This document shows positions 6,771-15,107 of a stretch of 41,260 nucleotides of DNA, piece after piece. The DNA comes from Calidithermus chliarophilus DSM 9957. GTDB taxonomy: Bacteria; Deinococcota; Deinococci; Deinococcales; Thermaceae. The stretch covers positions 89,781 to 131,040 of the forward strand of contig NZ_KE387028.1 in NCBI RefSeq assembly GCF_000430045.1, given 5' to 3'. The notes below the pieces were generated by a model. It made no database searches. It saw only the letters and a list, made by a program, of their open reading frames with translations, and had not been told where the DNA came from. Positions within the stretch are counted from its first letter, which is position 1. Every line of letters begins with the position of its first letter. The translations under genes were made by a program, and so were the position numbers.

Positions 6771-7697
6771 TCAATCCTCCTCGAGGGCCGCCAGGAGCCG
6801 CTCGAGCAGCGCATCCACCTCCCGCTGCTTCTGGGGGCTCAGGGTGACCTTCCGCAGGCGGCGGCCGGCCAGCGCCAGCCGCGCCGCCAGGTCGGCCTTG
6901 GGCCCGGCGGCGGGCGCCGCGGCGAGCTGGCGGGCGCGTTCCTTGATCTGCACCAGCGTGAGGCCCTGCTCCAGCGCCTCCCGCAGCAGCCGCGCGCGCG
7001 CGTCGGGGTTCTTCACCCGGGCGACGGCGGTGGCCTTGGTGTACTCCAGCCTCCCCTGCTCGAGCACCTCCAGAATCTCCGGCGGCAGCCCCAAAAGCGG
7101 CAGTCGGTGCGACACGAAGGAGGCGAGGGAGATCCGTCCCAGCGATGAAAAAACCTCAAAAATTATACTCGATTCATTTTCTCCCACAGCGTTGTGGGAA
7201 ACCTTGCCGCGCTCGGCCTCGCGCAGCGTGCCGAGCAGCGGCACGACCTCCGACTCCGCCAGCCCGAGCCGCAGGCCGAGCAGCCGCAGCACCCCGCGGG
7301 TCTCCTCCACCGGGTTGAGGTCCTCGCGCTGCAGGTTCTCCACCAGGTTGATCTCCGCCGCCTGCTGGTCGCTCAGCTCGCGCACGACCACCGGGACCTC
7401 CGCCAGCCCCGCCAGCCGCGCCGCGCGCAGCCGCCGCTCCCCGTGCACGAGCTCGAAGCCCCCCTCCGCCGGGCGCACCAGCAGGGGCTGGACCATCCCG
7501 TGCAGGCGCAGCGACTGGGCCAGCTCCTCCAGCGCGGCGGGGTCGAAGAAGCGGCGGGCCTGGAAGGGCGACAGGCGGATGGCCTCGAGCGGCACCGAAC
7601 GGTCGGCGGAGAGGCCCGGCTCGACCGCGGCCTTGCGCTGGGCCAGCTTCATGGCCTCCCGCAGGCTGGAGGTGTTGGGGTTGGGCTTGGCGCTCAC
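6771..7697 (-). CDS. parB: ParB-family partition protein
   Basis: The 308-residue product has the ParB N-terminal domain: VPLEAIRLSPFQARRFFDPAALEEL is followed by HGMVQPLLVRP, HGERRLRAARLAGL (the GERR box) and EINLVENLQREDLNPVEE, then an HTH-type central region and the RLPLLGLPPEILEVLEQGRLEYTKA segment typical of plasmid ParBs. It should bind a centromere and, by family knowledge, act with the adjacent ParA. The open frame extends into parA, but GTG 7697 overlaps the parA stop as GTGA and gives the right N-terminus. A strikingly AT-rich stretch (about 7148-7182) and an 18-bp palindrome lie inside the gene. Confidence 0.92.
   Translation of the reverse strand: MSAKPNPNTSSLREAMKLAQRKAAVEPGLSADRSVPLEAIRLSPFQARRFFDPAALEELAQSLRLHGMVQPLLVRPAEGGFELVHGERRLRAARLAGLAEVPVVVRELSDQQAAEINLVENLQREDLNPVEETRGVLRLLGLRLGLAESEVVPLLGTLREAERGKVSHNAVGENESSIIFEVFSSLGRISLASFVSHRLPLLGLPPEILEVLEQGRLEYTKATAVARVKNPDARARLLREALEQGLTLVQIKERARQLAAAPAAGPKADLAARLALAGRRLRKVTLSPQKQREVDALLERLLAALEED
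7182..7199. repeat. inverted repeat inside parB, possible centromere site
   Basis: TCCCACA-GCGT-TGTGGGA, a 7+4+7 palindrome next to an AT-rich tract in otherwise GC-rich DNA. Its role as a ParB site is only a guess. Confidence 0.35.
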
Positions 7698-8338
7698 GCG
7701 AGCACCTCGCGGACTTCCTGGGCGAGCGCCTCGACCTCCCGGGCCGCCGCCCGCCAGTTCCAGCCCCGGTAGAACTGCACCGGGACGCCCAGCTCGGCCG
7801 CCCCCACGAACGCGGTGGAGCTGGTCCACTCGGTGGCGAACACCGGGATCTCCTCCTGGGTCATGGCCTCGCGCACCCTCAGCGGCATGCCCGAGCCCGT
7901 GACCACCCGGTTGATCAGCACCCCGTAGAGCAGGCCGGGGTTGCGGCGCATGGCCCGGCGAACGCTCACCGCGGTGGCCTCGACCATGCTCATGAGGTCG
8001 ATGACCGAGGGCGTCACCGGGATGATGGCCAAGTCGGCGGCGACCAGCGCCGCCTCCATCAGCGGAGATCCCAGCGCGGGCGGCCCGTCGATCACCACCC
8101 AGCGGTAGCCGTCGAGCTCCCGCAGGCGCTCGATCTGCCCCGGGTCGGTGACCGCCCGGAACTCCGCCGGGTAGGGCTTGTTCTCCGGGGCCCGCATGAC
8201 CCAGCCCACCGCCGAGGCCTGCGGGTCGGCGTCGACCAGCAGCGTGGGACCGTCCTGGGCGAGCTCCGCCGCCAGGTTGACCGCGGCCGTGGTCTTGCCC
8301 ACCCCGCCCTTTTGGTTAACGATCGAGATGACGCTCAA
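7694..8338 (-). CDS. parA: ParA/MinD-family partition ATPase
   Basis: A short (214 aa) ParA ATPase with the deviant Walker A KGGVGKT at residues 10-16, switch regions VDADPQASAVGW and VIDGPPALGSPLM, and the ITPSVIDL-type helix, but no N-terminal HTH domain. Small ParAs of this kind form filaments or gradients on the nucleoid that move plasmid copies with the help of ParB. The start codon is TTG at 8338, preceded at 6 bases by GATAGGGGG, a variant of the class A ribosome-binding site. Translation is coupled to parB by a GTGA overlap. The inverted repeat just upstream may be its own operator. Confidence 0.92.
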   Translation of the reverse strand: MSVISIVNQKGGVGKTTAAVNLAAELAQDGPTLLVDADPQASAVGWVMRAPENKPYPAEFRAVTDPGQIERLRELDGYRWVVIDGPPALGSPLMEAALVAADLAIIPVTPSVIDLMSMVEATAVSVRRAMRRNPGLLYGVLINRVVTGSGMPLRVREAMTQEEIPVFATEWTSSTAFVGAAELGVPVQFYRGWNWRAAAREVEALAQEVREVLA

Positions 8339-8344
8339 GCTATA

Positions 8345-8373
8345 CCCCCTATCATCACGCCTATCATAGGGGG
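8345..8373. promoter_or_regulatory. par operator/promoter candidate
   Basis: Arms CCCCCTAT (8345-8352) and ATAGGGGG (8366-8373) flank 13 bases; CCTATCAT also occurs twice in direct repeat. On the minus strand this region carries TATGAT and the GATAGGGGG ribosome-binding site of parA, so a bound repressor would cover both. Confidence 0.55.
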
Positions 8374-8401
8374 CACACGCCGCGGGGGGACAACCCTCCG
8401 G

Positions 8402-9571
8402 CTACGCCGCGCGCCCCGCGGCCCCCTCCCAGGCCTGCAGGGCCCGCTCGAGCGCCTCCAGCGCGTCCGGCTCCCCCAGCGCCCAGCGTGCCGCGTGCTG
8501 GAGCACGAAGAACTCCAGCACCATCCCCTCCACCAGCACGCCGGGCAGCTCCCCGTCGCGCGCGGCCTGCACCAGGCGGCGGTAGCGCTCGAAGTCCCGG
8601 GGTGGGGCCGGGGCCGCCCCAGCCCCCAGCAGCACCGGCTCGGGCTGCTCGCCACGCAGCATCGCGTCCACCGCCGCCGCCAGGTCCGGGTAGACCGCGA
8701 AGCGCCCCTTGCCCCGCACTTCCAGGGCCATCCCGAACACCGGCCGCCCCCGCCGGCGGCGGCTGTCGGGGTCCGGGCGGCCGATCAGGGGCCACAGCAC
8801 CGGGTTCTCCAGCACGTCGCGCAGCACCCGGCCGTGCACCGTGACGATGCCCTTGATCCCCCGCTTGCCGATGGTCTCCACCACCGCCACATCCTCGGGG
8901 AAGCCCACCTCGTCACCTACGATGACCTGCGGGCCGTGGTTGGCCAGGGCCTCGAGGTAGGTGCGCGCCAGCATGGCCGGGAAGGTCTCCCCCGCCGCGT
9001 AGTCGGGCATGGGCACCTGCAGCCGCCGCGCCGCCCCCAGCACCGGGTGGGGCACCAGCCCCTCCCCGCCGATCTCGTTGGAGGTGTCGACCACCACCAC
9101 CTTGGGGCCGAGGTCTGCGGCCAGCTGGCGCACCACGTCGCGCAGGAAGGTGGTCTTGCCCACCCCCGGCGGGCCGATCACCAGCACCCCGTCGGCCCGG
9201 CGCACGAAGGGCATCACCGCGTCGGCCACCCCCTCGACCACCCGCGCCAGGCGGATGGTCAGCCCGGCCAGGGTGCGGTAGCGGTCGCGGATGGCGCTGA
9301 TGCGGTGCAGGGTGCCGCCGATGCCCGCGCGGCCGTCCTCACGGAACTCCACCCCGTAGCGGCTGGAGAGCTTGGCCTGGATGTTGGCGAGGTCGTCGGG
9401 GCCGAAGTGCTGCGAGCCGTAGCGCGGAGGCGGCGCGCCGCACCAGTAGCCGGGAAGCCGTCCCACGTCGAGGGCGATCTCCTCGAGCTCGTCCTTGTAG
9501 GCGCGGGCCTCGGCCGCGACCCACTCCGGCAGCACCTCGAGGATGCGCTCGAGCTGGTCGATGGGCCTCAT
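8402..9571 (-). CDS. SpoIIIAA/Ycf45-like AAA ATPase
   Basis: Residues 133-140 form a Walker A (GPPGVGKT), and VVVVDTSNEIGG near 159-170 followed by HPVLGAARRLQVP is the hallmark of the Ycf45/SpoIIIAA-type ATPases; VIVGDEVGF near 206 supplies Walker B and KGIVTVHGRVLRDVLENP the sensor region. The 389-residue length and a helical N-terminal region fit the family, though no R3H domain is seen at the C-terminus. The cellular role of plasmid-borne members is not known to me. It overlaps the upstream small membrane gene by ATGA and lies between parA and the VirD4-like gene, so a part in transfer or maintenance is possible. Confidence 0.78.
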   Translation of the reverse strand: MRPIDQLERILEVLPEWVAAEARAYKDELEEIALDVGRLPGYWCGAPPPRYGSQHFGPDDLANIQAKLSSRYGVEFREDGRAGIGGTLHRISAIRDRYRTLAGLTIRLARVVEGVADAVMPFVRRADGVLVIGPPGVGKTTFLRDVVRQLAADLGPKVVVVDTSNEIGGEGLVPHPVLGAARRLQVPMPDYAAGETFPAMLARTYLEALANHGPQVIVGDEVGFPEDVAVVETIGKRGIKGIVTVHGRVLRDVLENPVLWPLIGRPDPDSRRRRGRPVFGMALEVRGKGRFAVYPDLAAAVDAMLRGEQPEPVLLGAGAAPAPPRDFERYRRLVQAARDGELPGVLVEGMVLEFFVLQHAARWALGEPDALEALERALQAWEGAAGRAA

Positions 9572-9942
9572 CAGGGCCGGGCGTCCTCTTGGTGCGCGGG
9601 CCTCCCGCCGCCGGAGGCGGCGGCGTCCCGAAGGGGATCGTTCGCCCGGTGCAGGGCCGCAGGCTGTCCTGACAGGGGATCGTCCGGTCGGTGCACAGAG
9701 CTTGCTCTGTCCCGAAGGGGGTCGTCCGATCGGTGCACGGGCGCGGCCCGTCCCGACAGGGGATCGTCCTCCGGCACGGTGGCCTTGCGGAGCTTGATCA
9801 GCTCGCTGGCGATGATCGCCAGCAGGATGGTCGACAGGCCCTGCACCACCCGGTCGCTCAGGATCCAGGCCAGGCCGAAGAACATCGCGCTGTAGTAGGT
9901 CAGGGCGAACAGCTTGGATTGCACGCGGCGTAGAATCTCCAT
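9571..9942 (-). CDS. small membrane protein with repeat-derived tail (123 aa)
   Basis: The first 55 residues hold two hydrophobic segments (LTYYSAMFFGLAWIL and GLSTILLAIIASELI), so the protein is probably a two-pass inner-membrane protein. From residue 59 on, the tail is almost wholly encoded by three tandem copies of the palindromic element (9621-9769), giving repeats of about 14 residues such as DDPLSGRAAPVHRS. ATG 9942 follows GGAGG at 6 bases. The gene lies between the PLD-like gene and the Ycf45-like ATPase (ATGA overlap). Function unknown; VirB-type small membrane subunits are one possibility but nothing shows it. Confidence 0.68.
   Translation of the reverse strand: MEILRRVQSKLFALTYYSAMFFGLAWILSDRVVQGLSTILLAIIASELIKLRKATVPEDDPLSGRAAPVHRSDDPLRDRASSVHRPDDPLSGQPAALHRANDPLRDAAASGGGRPAHQEDARP
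9621..9769. repeat. palindromic repeat elements, tandem array (copies 2-4)
   Basis: Three head-to-tail units of about 42 bp. Stem sequences differ but stay paired: AGAGC/GCTCT in the middle copy and CGGGC/GCCCG in the third. Unit edges read CCCGAAGGGG or CCCGACAGGGG then GATCGTCCG. All keep the 9571-9942 frame open. Confidence 0.8.
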
Positions 9943-9950
9943 CTTTCCTC

Positions 9951-10514
9951 CTATATCCGGCAGCGCAGCACCAGCTCCCCGGCGGCCAGGTAGGCCGTCG
10001 GGCGGCAGCGCCCCGCCTTCTCCCAGGTGCGGTTGAAGCGGTCGACCTCCACCGCCAGCCTCACGTAGTCCCGGGTCAGCGCGGTGGGCCGGGGGTCGAA
10101 GGCGTCCCCCGCCACCAGCGGCCCCTCCACCAGAACCCGCGAGTCCAGCAGTAGCAGGGGCGCGGTGCGCACCGCCTGCACCACCCGCACGAACAGCGGG
10201 CGCTCGGGGGCTAAGAAGGCCAGCGCCGCCCCGTAGCTGGAGGGCTCGTTGACCTGGGACGCCTCCAGGAGCACCAGCACCTGCACCCCCCGCTGCACCG
10301 CGGCGCGGTGCAGGGCCTGGGCGACGGGCGGGCTGTAGAGCCCCGGCGCCACGTACACCACCTGGCGCTGGGCCTGGTCGATGAGCGCGGCCACCTGCTC
10401 CACGCTGGCCACCGCCTCCGTGCCCGGCTGCCGGGCCAGCGCCACGCCCAGCAGCAGCGCCAGCAGCGCCAGCAGCGCCAGCAGCGCCAGCAGCGCCTGC
10501 GGGCGGCCCCTCAC
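9951..10514 (-). CDS. membrane-anchored PLD-like protein, HKD degenerate
   Basis: GTG 10514 overlaps the upstream stop (GTGA) and gives 187 residues. A single membrane anchor made of repeated Leu-Leu-Ala units (encoded by 9-bp DNA repeats) is followed by a phospholipase-D-like fold: EQVAALIDQAQRQVVYVAPG, ALHRAAVQRGVQVLVLLEAS and a strand pair LLLLDSRVLVEGPLVAG. The His-x-Lys pair of active PLD nucleases is missing at the expected place (AVRTAPLLLLD), so it is probably not catalytic, or the alignment is wrong. Position directly downstream of the coupling ATPase suggests a role in DNA processing or transfer. The longer upstream reading frame is not used. Confidence 0.62.
   Translation of the reverse strand: MRGRPQALLALLALLALLALLLGVALARQPGTEAVASVEQVAALIDQAQRQVVYVAPGLYSPPVAQALHRAAVQRGVQVLVLLEASQVNEPSSYGAALAFLAPERPLFVRVVQAVRTAPLLLLDSRVLVEGPLVAGDAFDPRPTALTRDYVRLAVEVDRFNRTWEKAGRCRPTAYLAAGELVLRCRI
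10450..10498. repeat. 9-bp tandem repeat coding for a membrane segment
   Basis: Coding strand units CTGCTGGCG repeat about four to five times and encode Leu-Leu-Ala in the anchor of the PLD-like protein. Copy-number change would lengthen or shorten the helix by 3 residues. Confidence 0.75.
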
Positions 10515-12916
10515 GCGCCTTCCCCCTCCTCCTGGGCCCACCCCCCGGCGGGGGCCTCGGCCGTGGAGCGGTAGCTGACGTACGCCTCCGCCTCCCACAG
10601 GGCGAGGTTGTGTCGCCCCCAGGGGCACTTGGCGGGCACCAGGTAGTGCAGGCCGCGGCGGTAGCGCACGAAGCCGTAACGCTGCAGCGCGGCGAGCTGC
10701 TCCGCGGGCAGCGGCACCAGGGTCAGCGCCTGGCTGAGGATGAAGCGGCTCACCCGGCCGGGGCGGCCCTCGGCCTGCACCGGGATCTTCTCCTGGGCCA
10801 CCCGCCGCATCCAGTCCTCGAAGACCCGCTGCGCCTCGGCGGGGGAGAGGTCATGGGGACGATCCCCTTCGGGACGGGCTGACGCCCGTACACCAGCCGG
10901 ACGATCCCCTGTCAGGACAGCCTGCGGCTGTGCACCAAGGGGTAGCCCCCCTTCGGGGGCGGGCAAGCCCGCCGCGCCAGACGCCCCCTCCGCCGGGGCC
11001 CCGGAGGGCGCGGCGGCAGCGGCCTGCGGCAGGGGGGCGGGCTCTTCCGCCGCGCCCTCGAGGAAGCGCCGCGCCTCGCGGATCCAGCGCTCGCCGATGC
11101 CCCGCTGCAGGTGGGCGTTCCTCCAGGCCAGCATCGCCCGGTGCACCCAGGCGACGGGGTTGCCCTCGGACTCCGGGCGCTCAATGGGGTAGCTGCGCAG
11201 CCGGATGGGCGGGAAGCCGCGCACCACGGCGATCAGCTCGCCCAGCTCCATGCGCTGCAGCTCGTCGATGTTGATGAGGGCGGTGGTCTTCTCCTCCGCG
11301 CTCACCGAGCGCACGACCTTCTTGCGGAACTCGTCGGGCACCTGGCTCTCGCCCACCCGGTACTGCTCGATGGACACCTCGCCGAGCACCTCCGACCAGT
11401 ACGCGGCGTCGTTCTGGGTGAAGGAGCCGGGCAGGATGATGGTGGTGCCGATGTTGTTGTCCACCGTGGCGGCCCAGCCGATCTCGCCGTAGATGTTCAT
11501 GGCCTGGCTGCGGTTCTGCAGCGCCATGTGCAGGCTGATGTTGCGGCTGCGCAGGGTGGCCAGGTCGTCGTTGAGGTTGGGCAGGAAGCCGAAGAGGGCG
11601 AACTCGTCGTAGTAGTAGTTGATGTGGATGGGCAGCGGCTTGCCCAGCCGCTCGGCCAGGGACAGCATGCGCCCGTCGAGGTAGCGCTTGAAGAACCGCA
11701 GGATGGCCCGCCCCGACGACCCCCGGATGTACGACTCCGGCAGCACCAGGTGGATCATGCCCGGGGTGAGGAGCACCTGGTCCAAGTCCACCTCCCGCTC
11801 CCCCGGGGAGAAGGTCTCCACGGCCGAGTCCAGGCGGAAGATCGTGAGGTCCTCGACCAGGCGGTTGATCGCCCCGCTGAAGACCTTCTTGTCGGTCTCG
11901 AGGGTGGAGCGGATCTCGTCGGCGGCGGCCCGGCGCCCGGCGAACCACTGGCGCAGCGACTCCATGCCCAGGTTGGCCACGTTGTAGACCTCGCGGAAGT
12001 TCCGCAGCTCGCGCGGGCCCAGCGCCAGGCCGTGGATGATGCCCGCCAGTAGCAGGCGGGCGTTGGCGGTGTAGACCTTGGCCCCGGGGTCCTCGCCGGC
12101 CTCGAGGTCGGGCGGGTAGATCAGCCGGGCGATGTCGAGGGCATGGTCGTAGCCTTTCACCTCGGCCAGCACCGGGATCTGGATGCCGTTGCCCCGCTCG
12201 AAGGGGTTGATGATCACCACCTGGCGTCCGAAAGCGCGGAAGTAGTCGCGCATGTCTACGTAAGAGTCGTTGGGGTTGGGGTACTTGGTGTCCAGCACCA
12301 CCGAGATATTGCCCTCGGCGGCGTCGAGGGCGATGCGCGGGCGGAAGCTGCCCACCGTCTTGCCGCCGCCGGTGCCGGCGTAGGTGATCGAGTGCACGTC
12401 GTTGATGCGCTTGGTGGGGCGCAGGAAGTGGCGCTTCTTGGGGGTCTGGGGGTCGGTCCACACCCCCAGGTAGCCGGTGAGGGTCGCCGGGGTCATCCCC
12501 TTGAGCGCCGCGTCAACGATCTGCTCGGGGCGGCGGCGCTCGACGAGGGGGGCGATGTCGTGCTCGTTGGCCCAGCGCTGGGTGAGGGTCTTGCGCGGCT
12601 GGAGTTTGCGCCGCTTGAGGATAGGAGAGAGCCCCACCACCAGCGCCACGAACGCCAGGGTGATCTCGGCGTTGCCCAGCGTGCCGCGCTGCAACGCCTG
12701 GGCGCAGGCGGGGTGGTTGAGGCAGCGCCAGTAAAACGCCGCCGGGGCCTCCGCCTTAAGGTAGGCGCCCCAGCCCGCCAGCTCCAGCCGCGCCCGGTTG
12801 GCCTCCATCTGCCGGAAGGTGACCCAGCCCAGCGCGCCCAGGCACGCCAGGGCCCACGCCACCCCCAGCAGCCGCCGCCGGGGGCTCAGCCGCGAGAAGA
12901 CCACCGCCCCGCTCAC
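10511..12916 (-). CDS. VirD4/TraG-family type IV coupling ATPase
   Basis: The 801-residue product starts at GTG 12916 (GTGA overlap with the transglycosylase stop); the longer frame is shadow. Two N-terminal hydrophobic segments (near residues 11-27 and 70-85) precede a Walker A AGTGGGKT (about 179-187) with [11 protein letters not shown], then INPFERGNG and Walker [18 protein letters not shown] (about 430). [20 protein letters not shown] and [15 protein letters not shown] match the VirD4/TraG motor. Such ATPases bring DNA to a secretion channel during conjugation. No relaxase or other VirB parts are in view. A Pro/Ala linker after residue 630 contains two palindromic-element copies; a further domain of about 110 residues ends the protein. 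Confidence 0.9.
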   Translation of the reverse strand: MSGAVVFSRLSPRRRLLGVAWALACLGALGWVTFRQMEANRARLELAGWGAYLKAEAPAAFYWRCLNHPACAQALQRGTLGNAEITLAFVALVVGLSPILKRRKLQPRKTLTQRWANEHDIAPLVERRRPEQIVDAALKGMTPATLTGYLGVWTDPQTPKKRHFLRPTKRINDVHSITYAGTGGGKTVGSFRPRIALDAAEGNISVVLDTKYPNPNDSYVDMRDYFRAFGRQVVIINPFERGNGIQIPVLAEVKGYDHALDIARLIYPPDLEAGEDPGAKVYTANARLLLAGIIHGLALGPRELRNFREVYNVANLGMESLRQWFAGRRAAADEIRSTLETDKKVFSGAINRLVEDLTIFRLDSAVETFSPGEREVDLDQVLLTPGMIHLVLPESYIRGSSGRAILRFFKRYLDGRMLSLAERLGKPLPIHINYYYDEFALFGFLPNLNDDLATLRSRNISLHMALQNRSQAMNIYGEIGWAATVDNNIGTTIILPGSFTQNDAAYWSEVLGEVSIEQYRVGESQVPDEFRKKVVRSVSAEEKTTALINIDELQRMELGELIAVVRGFPPIRLRSYPIERPESEGNPVAWVHRAMLAWRNAHLQRGIGERWIREARRFLEGAAEEPAPLPQAAAAAPSGAPAEGASGAAGLPAPEGGLPLGAQPQAVLTGDRPAGVRASARPEGDRPHDLSPAEAQRVFEDWMRRVAQEKIPVQAEGRPGRVSRFILSQALTLVPLPAEQLAALQRYGFVRYRRGLHYLVPAKCPWGRHNLALWEAEAYVSYRSTAEAPAGGWAQEEGEGA
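10858..10948. repeat. palindromic repeat elements, two copies in coupling-protein gene
   Basis: Two tandem units lie in the opposite orientation relative to the host gene compared with the 9621 array. They encode peptides of the type [20 protein letters not shown] in the C-terminal linker. Confidence 0.8.
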
Positions 12917-13413
12917 GCGCCCCCCCTGCGCTTGAGCCAGCCGTAGATATAGAGCACGTCCCGCACGTACCGGCGGGTCTCGGGGAAGGGGGGAATGCCC
13001 CCGTACTTGCGCACCGCGGTCGGCCCGGCGTTGTAGGCCGCCAGGGCCCGCGGCCAGTCGCCGAAGGCCTCCCACAACGAGCGCAGGTAGCGGGCCGCGC
13101 CCCACAGGTTCCAGTCGGGGTTGTGCAGCCGGTCCGGCGGGATGCCCAGCCCCCGCGCGGTGGCCGGCATCAGCTGCCCCAGCCCCCGCGCGCCGTCGGG
13201 CGAGACGGCCTGCACGCAGTAGCGGCTCTCCACCCACACCAGCGCCCCCAGCAGCTCGGGCTCGAGGGCCTGGGCCCGGGCGTAACGCTCGGTCTTGGCC
13301 CACAGCTCCCCGGGGATGCGCCCGCAGGCCCAGGCCTGCGGGGCCAGCAGCGCCAGGCCCGCCCCGAGCCCGAGCCCCAGACGCAGCAGTGCGCAGCGCA
13401 ACGACCACACCAT
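12913..13413 (-). CDS. lytic transglycosylase (SLT domain), secreted
   Basis: A 166-residue protein with a signal peptide ending AQAWA-CG near residue 29-30 and a soluble lytic transglycosylase domain: ALVWVESRY (catalytic Glu62), [18 protein letters not shown], and the [22 protein letters not shown] segment. These enzymes cut peptidoglycan; small ones next to coupling proteins usually open the wall for secretion or conjugation machines. It is first in a chain of GTGA/ATGA-coupled genes leading through the VirD4-like ATPase. The start looks leaderless: TAGACT (13427-13422) ends 8 bases before ATG 13413. Confidence 0.9.
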   Translation of the reverse strand: MVWSLRCALLRLGLGLGAGLALLAPQAWACGRIPGELWAKTERYARAQALEPELLGALVWVESRYCVQAVSPDGARGLGQLMPATARGLGIPPDRLHNPDWNLWGAARYLRSLWEAFGDWPRALAAYNAGPTAVRKYGGIPPFPETRRYVRDVLYIYGWLKRRGGA

Positions 13414-13421
13414 CAGCGCCG

Positions 13422-13427
13422 AGTCTA
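13422..13427 (-). promoter_or_regulatory. -10 element, leaderless type (transglycosylase)
   Basis: TAGACT on the minus strand, 8 bases before the ATG at 13413; no Shine-Dalgarno between. Confidence 0.5.
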
Positions 13428-13465
13428 CGCTATGCCAAAGGCCGATAGGATTTAATCATGAGAGC

Positions 13466-13487
13466 GGCGGCGGGTGAACCCGCCGCC
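13466..13487 (-). terminator. terminator hairpin
   Basis: GGCGGCGGGT-GA-ACCCGCCGCC, a 10-bp stem about 40 bases past the metallopeptidase-like gene's stop. Confidence 0.6.
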
Positions 13488-13529
13488 GGCCTTAAAACCG
13501 TGCTGTGCCTCTTGGTGCGCGCCCGCGGC

Positions 13530-14834
13530 CTACTCGTGCAGGGGGATGGGCACCGCCTTGATGAACTCCGGCACCTCCGGCACCGCGTAGACCGCATGGG
13601 CCCCCGCGGGGGCCCCGGGGTCGCCGAAGATCCCGGCCACGACCGGCACCCGCGGGGGCTCGGCGGGCCAGGGGGTGAAGCCGTCGGTGAGGACGACCAC
13701 CAGGTCCACCTTCGGGCGCAGCTCGAGGGCCGCCTCGATCCCCACGCGCATGTCGGTGCCCCCGCCGCCCAGCAGCACGACCTCGTGGGCGCGGCGGACC
13801 TTCTGGGCCTGGGCCGCGGCGGCGTCCACCGCGAGGGCCCACACCTCGGCGCCCGCCTTCCTCAGCAGCGCGTCCACCTCGGCCAGGGCGTGGGCCAGCA
13901 TGCGGTCGCTGACCGAGCCCGAGGTGTCGATGACCACCGCCACCCGCGGCCGCACGTCGTAGCTCCCCGGCATCAGCACCCGCCCGAAGGCCGCCTGGCG
14001 GCGGTAGGGCCGCTCGTAGGTCGCCCGGGCGCACCCTTGCACCCGGCGCAACCCCTCGCGCACCCGGCCCTGCAGGACCCGCCGCCAGGGGACGACGGGG
14101 TTCACGACCCCCTCGGCCCAGCGCACCATCCCCGCGGGCAGGGTGCCGCGTGAGCGGTGGTGCTCGAGCACCCGCCGGGCCACCTCCTCGCGCAGCTGCG
14201 CGGCCTGCACCTCGCCCACCGCGGGGTGCTCGGCGTGGTAGCGGGGCAGCTCCCAGGGCCGCTTGAGGCTGTCCGCCCTCGACCCATGGTCCCAGGTGGC
14301 CGCGGAGGACCGGCCCGGTTCCGCCGCGCCAGGGGGAGGGGAGGCGCCGTCGCCCTCGCCCTCAGCGCCCACCCCGCCGTCGAGCCCGTCCCCCTCCCCC
14401 TGGAAGGGGTCCTCCGCGCCCTGCTCGAGCAGGGCGCGGTAGTACGCCTCCTCCAGCCCGCCGGGCTCCAGGCCCAGGCGCTCGGGGTAGATAACCCCCT
14501 CGGGGAGGGTGAAGCCCAGCTCCTGCGCCCCGTCGTTGATGGCGGCGTCGGTGGCCAGGTTCCACAGCCGGTGGATCCGGCGGTCCACCCCCATCTCCCG
14601 CGCGCGGGCGTGGTGGGCCCGCAGCAGGTGCTCGAGCTCGTGCCACAGCACCCCCACGAGCTCGCGCTCGCTGAGCTTGTCCGCGAAGGAGGGGTTGACG
14701 TACAAACGCCAACCCTCGTCGACCGCCATGGTGGGCACCGCCTCGGTCGAGACCAGCCTCAGGGCCCACAGCCCCGGCGTGAAGTAGGGGGCCTTGCTGC
14801 CCAAACCCAACCGCGCAACCTTGATCTTCTCCAT
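13530..14834 (-). CDS. DUF2201/VWA-like putative metallopeptidase
   Basis: The 434-residue product has HELEH at 65-69 (WHELEHLLRAHH), a zinc-metallopeptidase-like motif, within the DUF2201 N-terminal domain, an acidic Gly/Pro linker (about 150-185), and a C-terminal von Willebrand A-like domain with VAVVIDTSGSVSD, the GGGGTDMRVG loop and VVVLTDGF. This two-domain architecture is a known family that usually sits beside a MoxR-type AAA ATPase; none is in this window. The substrate is unknown. It starts at ATG 14834 behind a class A promoter. Confidence 0.85.
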   Translation of the reverse strand: MEKIKVARLGLGSKAPYFTPGLWALRLVSTEAVPTMAVDEGWRLYVNPSFADKLSERELVGVLWHELEHLLRAHHARAREMGVDRRIHRLWNLATDAAINDGAQELGFTLPEGVIYPERLGLEPGGLEEAYYRALLEQGAEDPFQGEGDGLDGGVGAEGEGDGASPPPGAAEPGRSSAATWDHGSRADSLKRPWELPRYHAEHPAVGEVQAAQLREEVARRVLEHHRSRGTLPAGMVRWAEGVVNPVVPWRRVLQGRVREGLRRVQGCARATYERPYRRQAAFGRVLMPGSYDVRPRVAVVIDTSGSVSDRMLAHALAEVDALLRKAGAEVWALAVDAAAAQAQKVRRAHEVVLLGGGGTDMRVGIEAALELRPKVDLVVVLTDGFTPWPAEPPRVPVVAGIFGDPGAPAGAHAVYAVPEVPEFIKAVPIPLHE

Positions 14835-14839
14835 ACTTA

Positions 14840-14861
14840 CCTCCTATCAGGAGAAATTGTA
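14840..14861 (-). promoter_or_regulatory. promoter with 5'-terminal Shine-Dalgarno (class A)
   Basis: TACAAT (14861-14856), six bases, TGATAGGAGG (14849-14840). It lies inside the end of the truncated thermonuclease frame. Confidence 0.75.
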
Positions 14862-15107
14862 CCATTGGATTTTTGCGCGCGGCGGCCACACGGGTAAACC
14901 TTCCCCTGGGCATCCAGGCAGGTCTGGCTGCTTTCCACGGCGTCCACTCCCCACAGGCGGATGCGAACCCCCTGGATCTCCAGGGTGTCGCCATCGACGA
15001 CGGTGGCCCGGCCGGCGAGGCTGGAGGGGGGCTGGGCCAGGGCGGGGGTGCCCAGCAGGGCCGCGAGGCACAGCAGGCCGAGGGCGGGCAGCAGGGCCGG
15101 GGAGGGG

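Noticed and set aside
10511-13408. 965-aa version of the coupling ATPase
   Set aside because: The first 164 codons are an out-of-frame reading of the lytic transglycosylase; GTG 12916 with a GTGA overlap gives a normal N-terminus.
13458-14153. Plus-strand open frame of 231 codons opposite the metallopeptidase-like gene
   Set aside because: High GC keeps antisense frames open; His/Gly/Arg-rich composition and no start signal.
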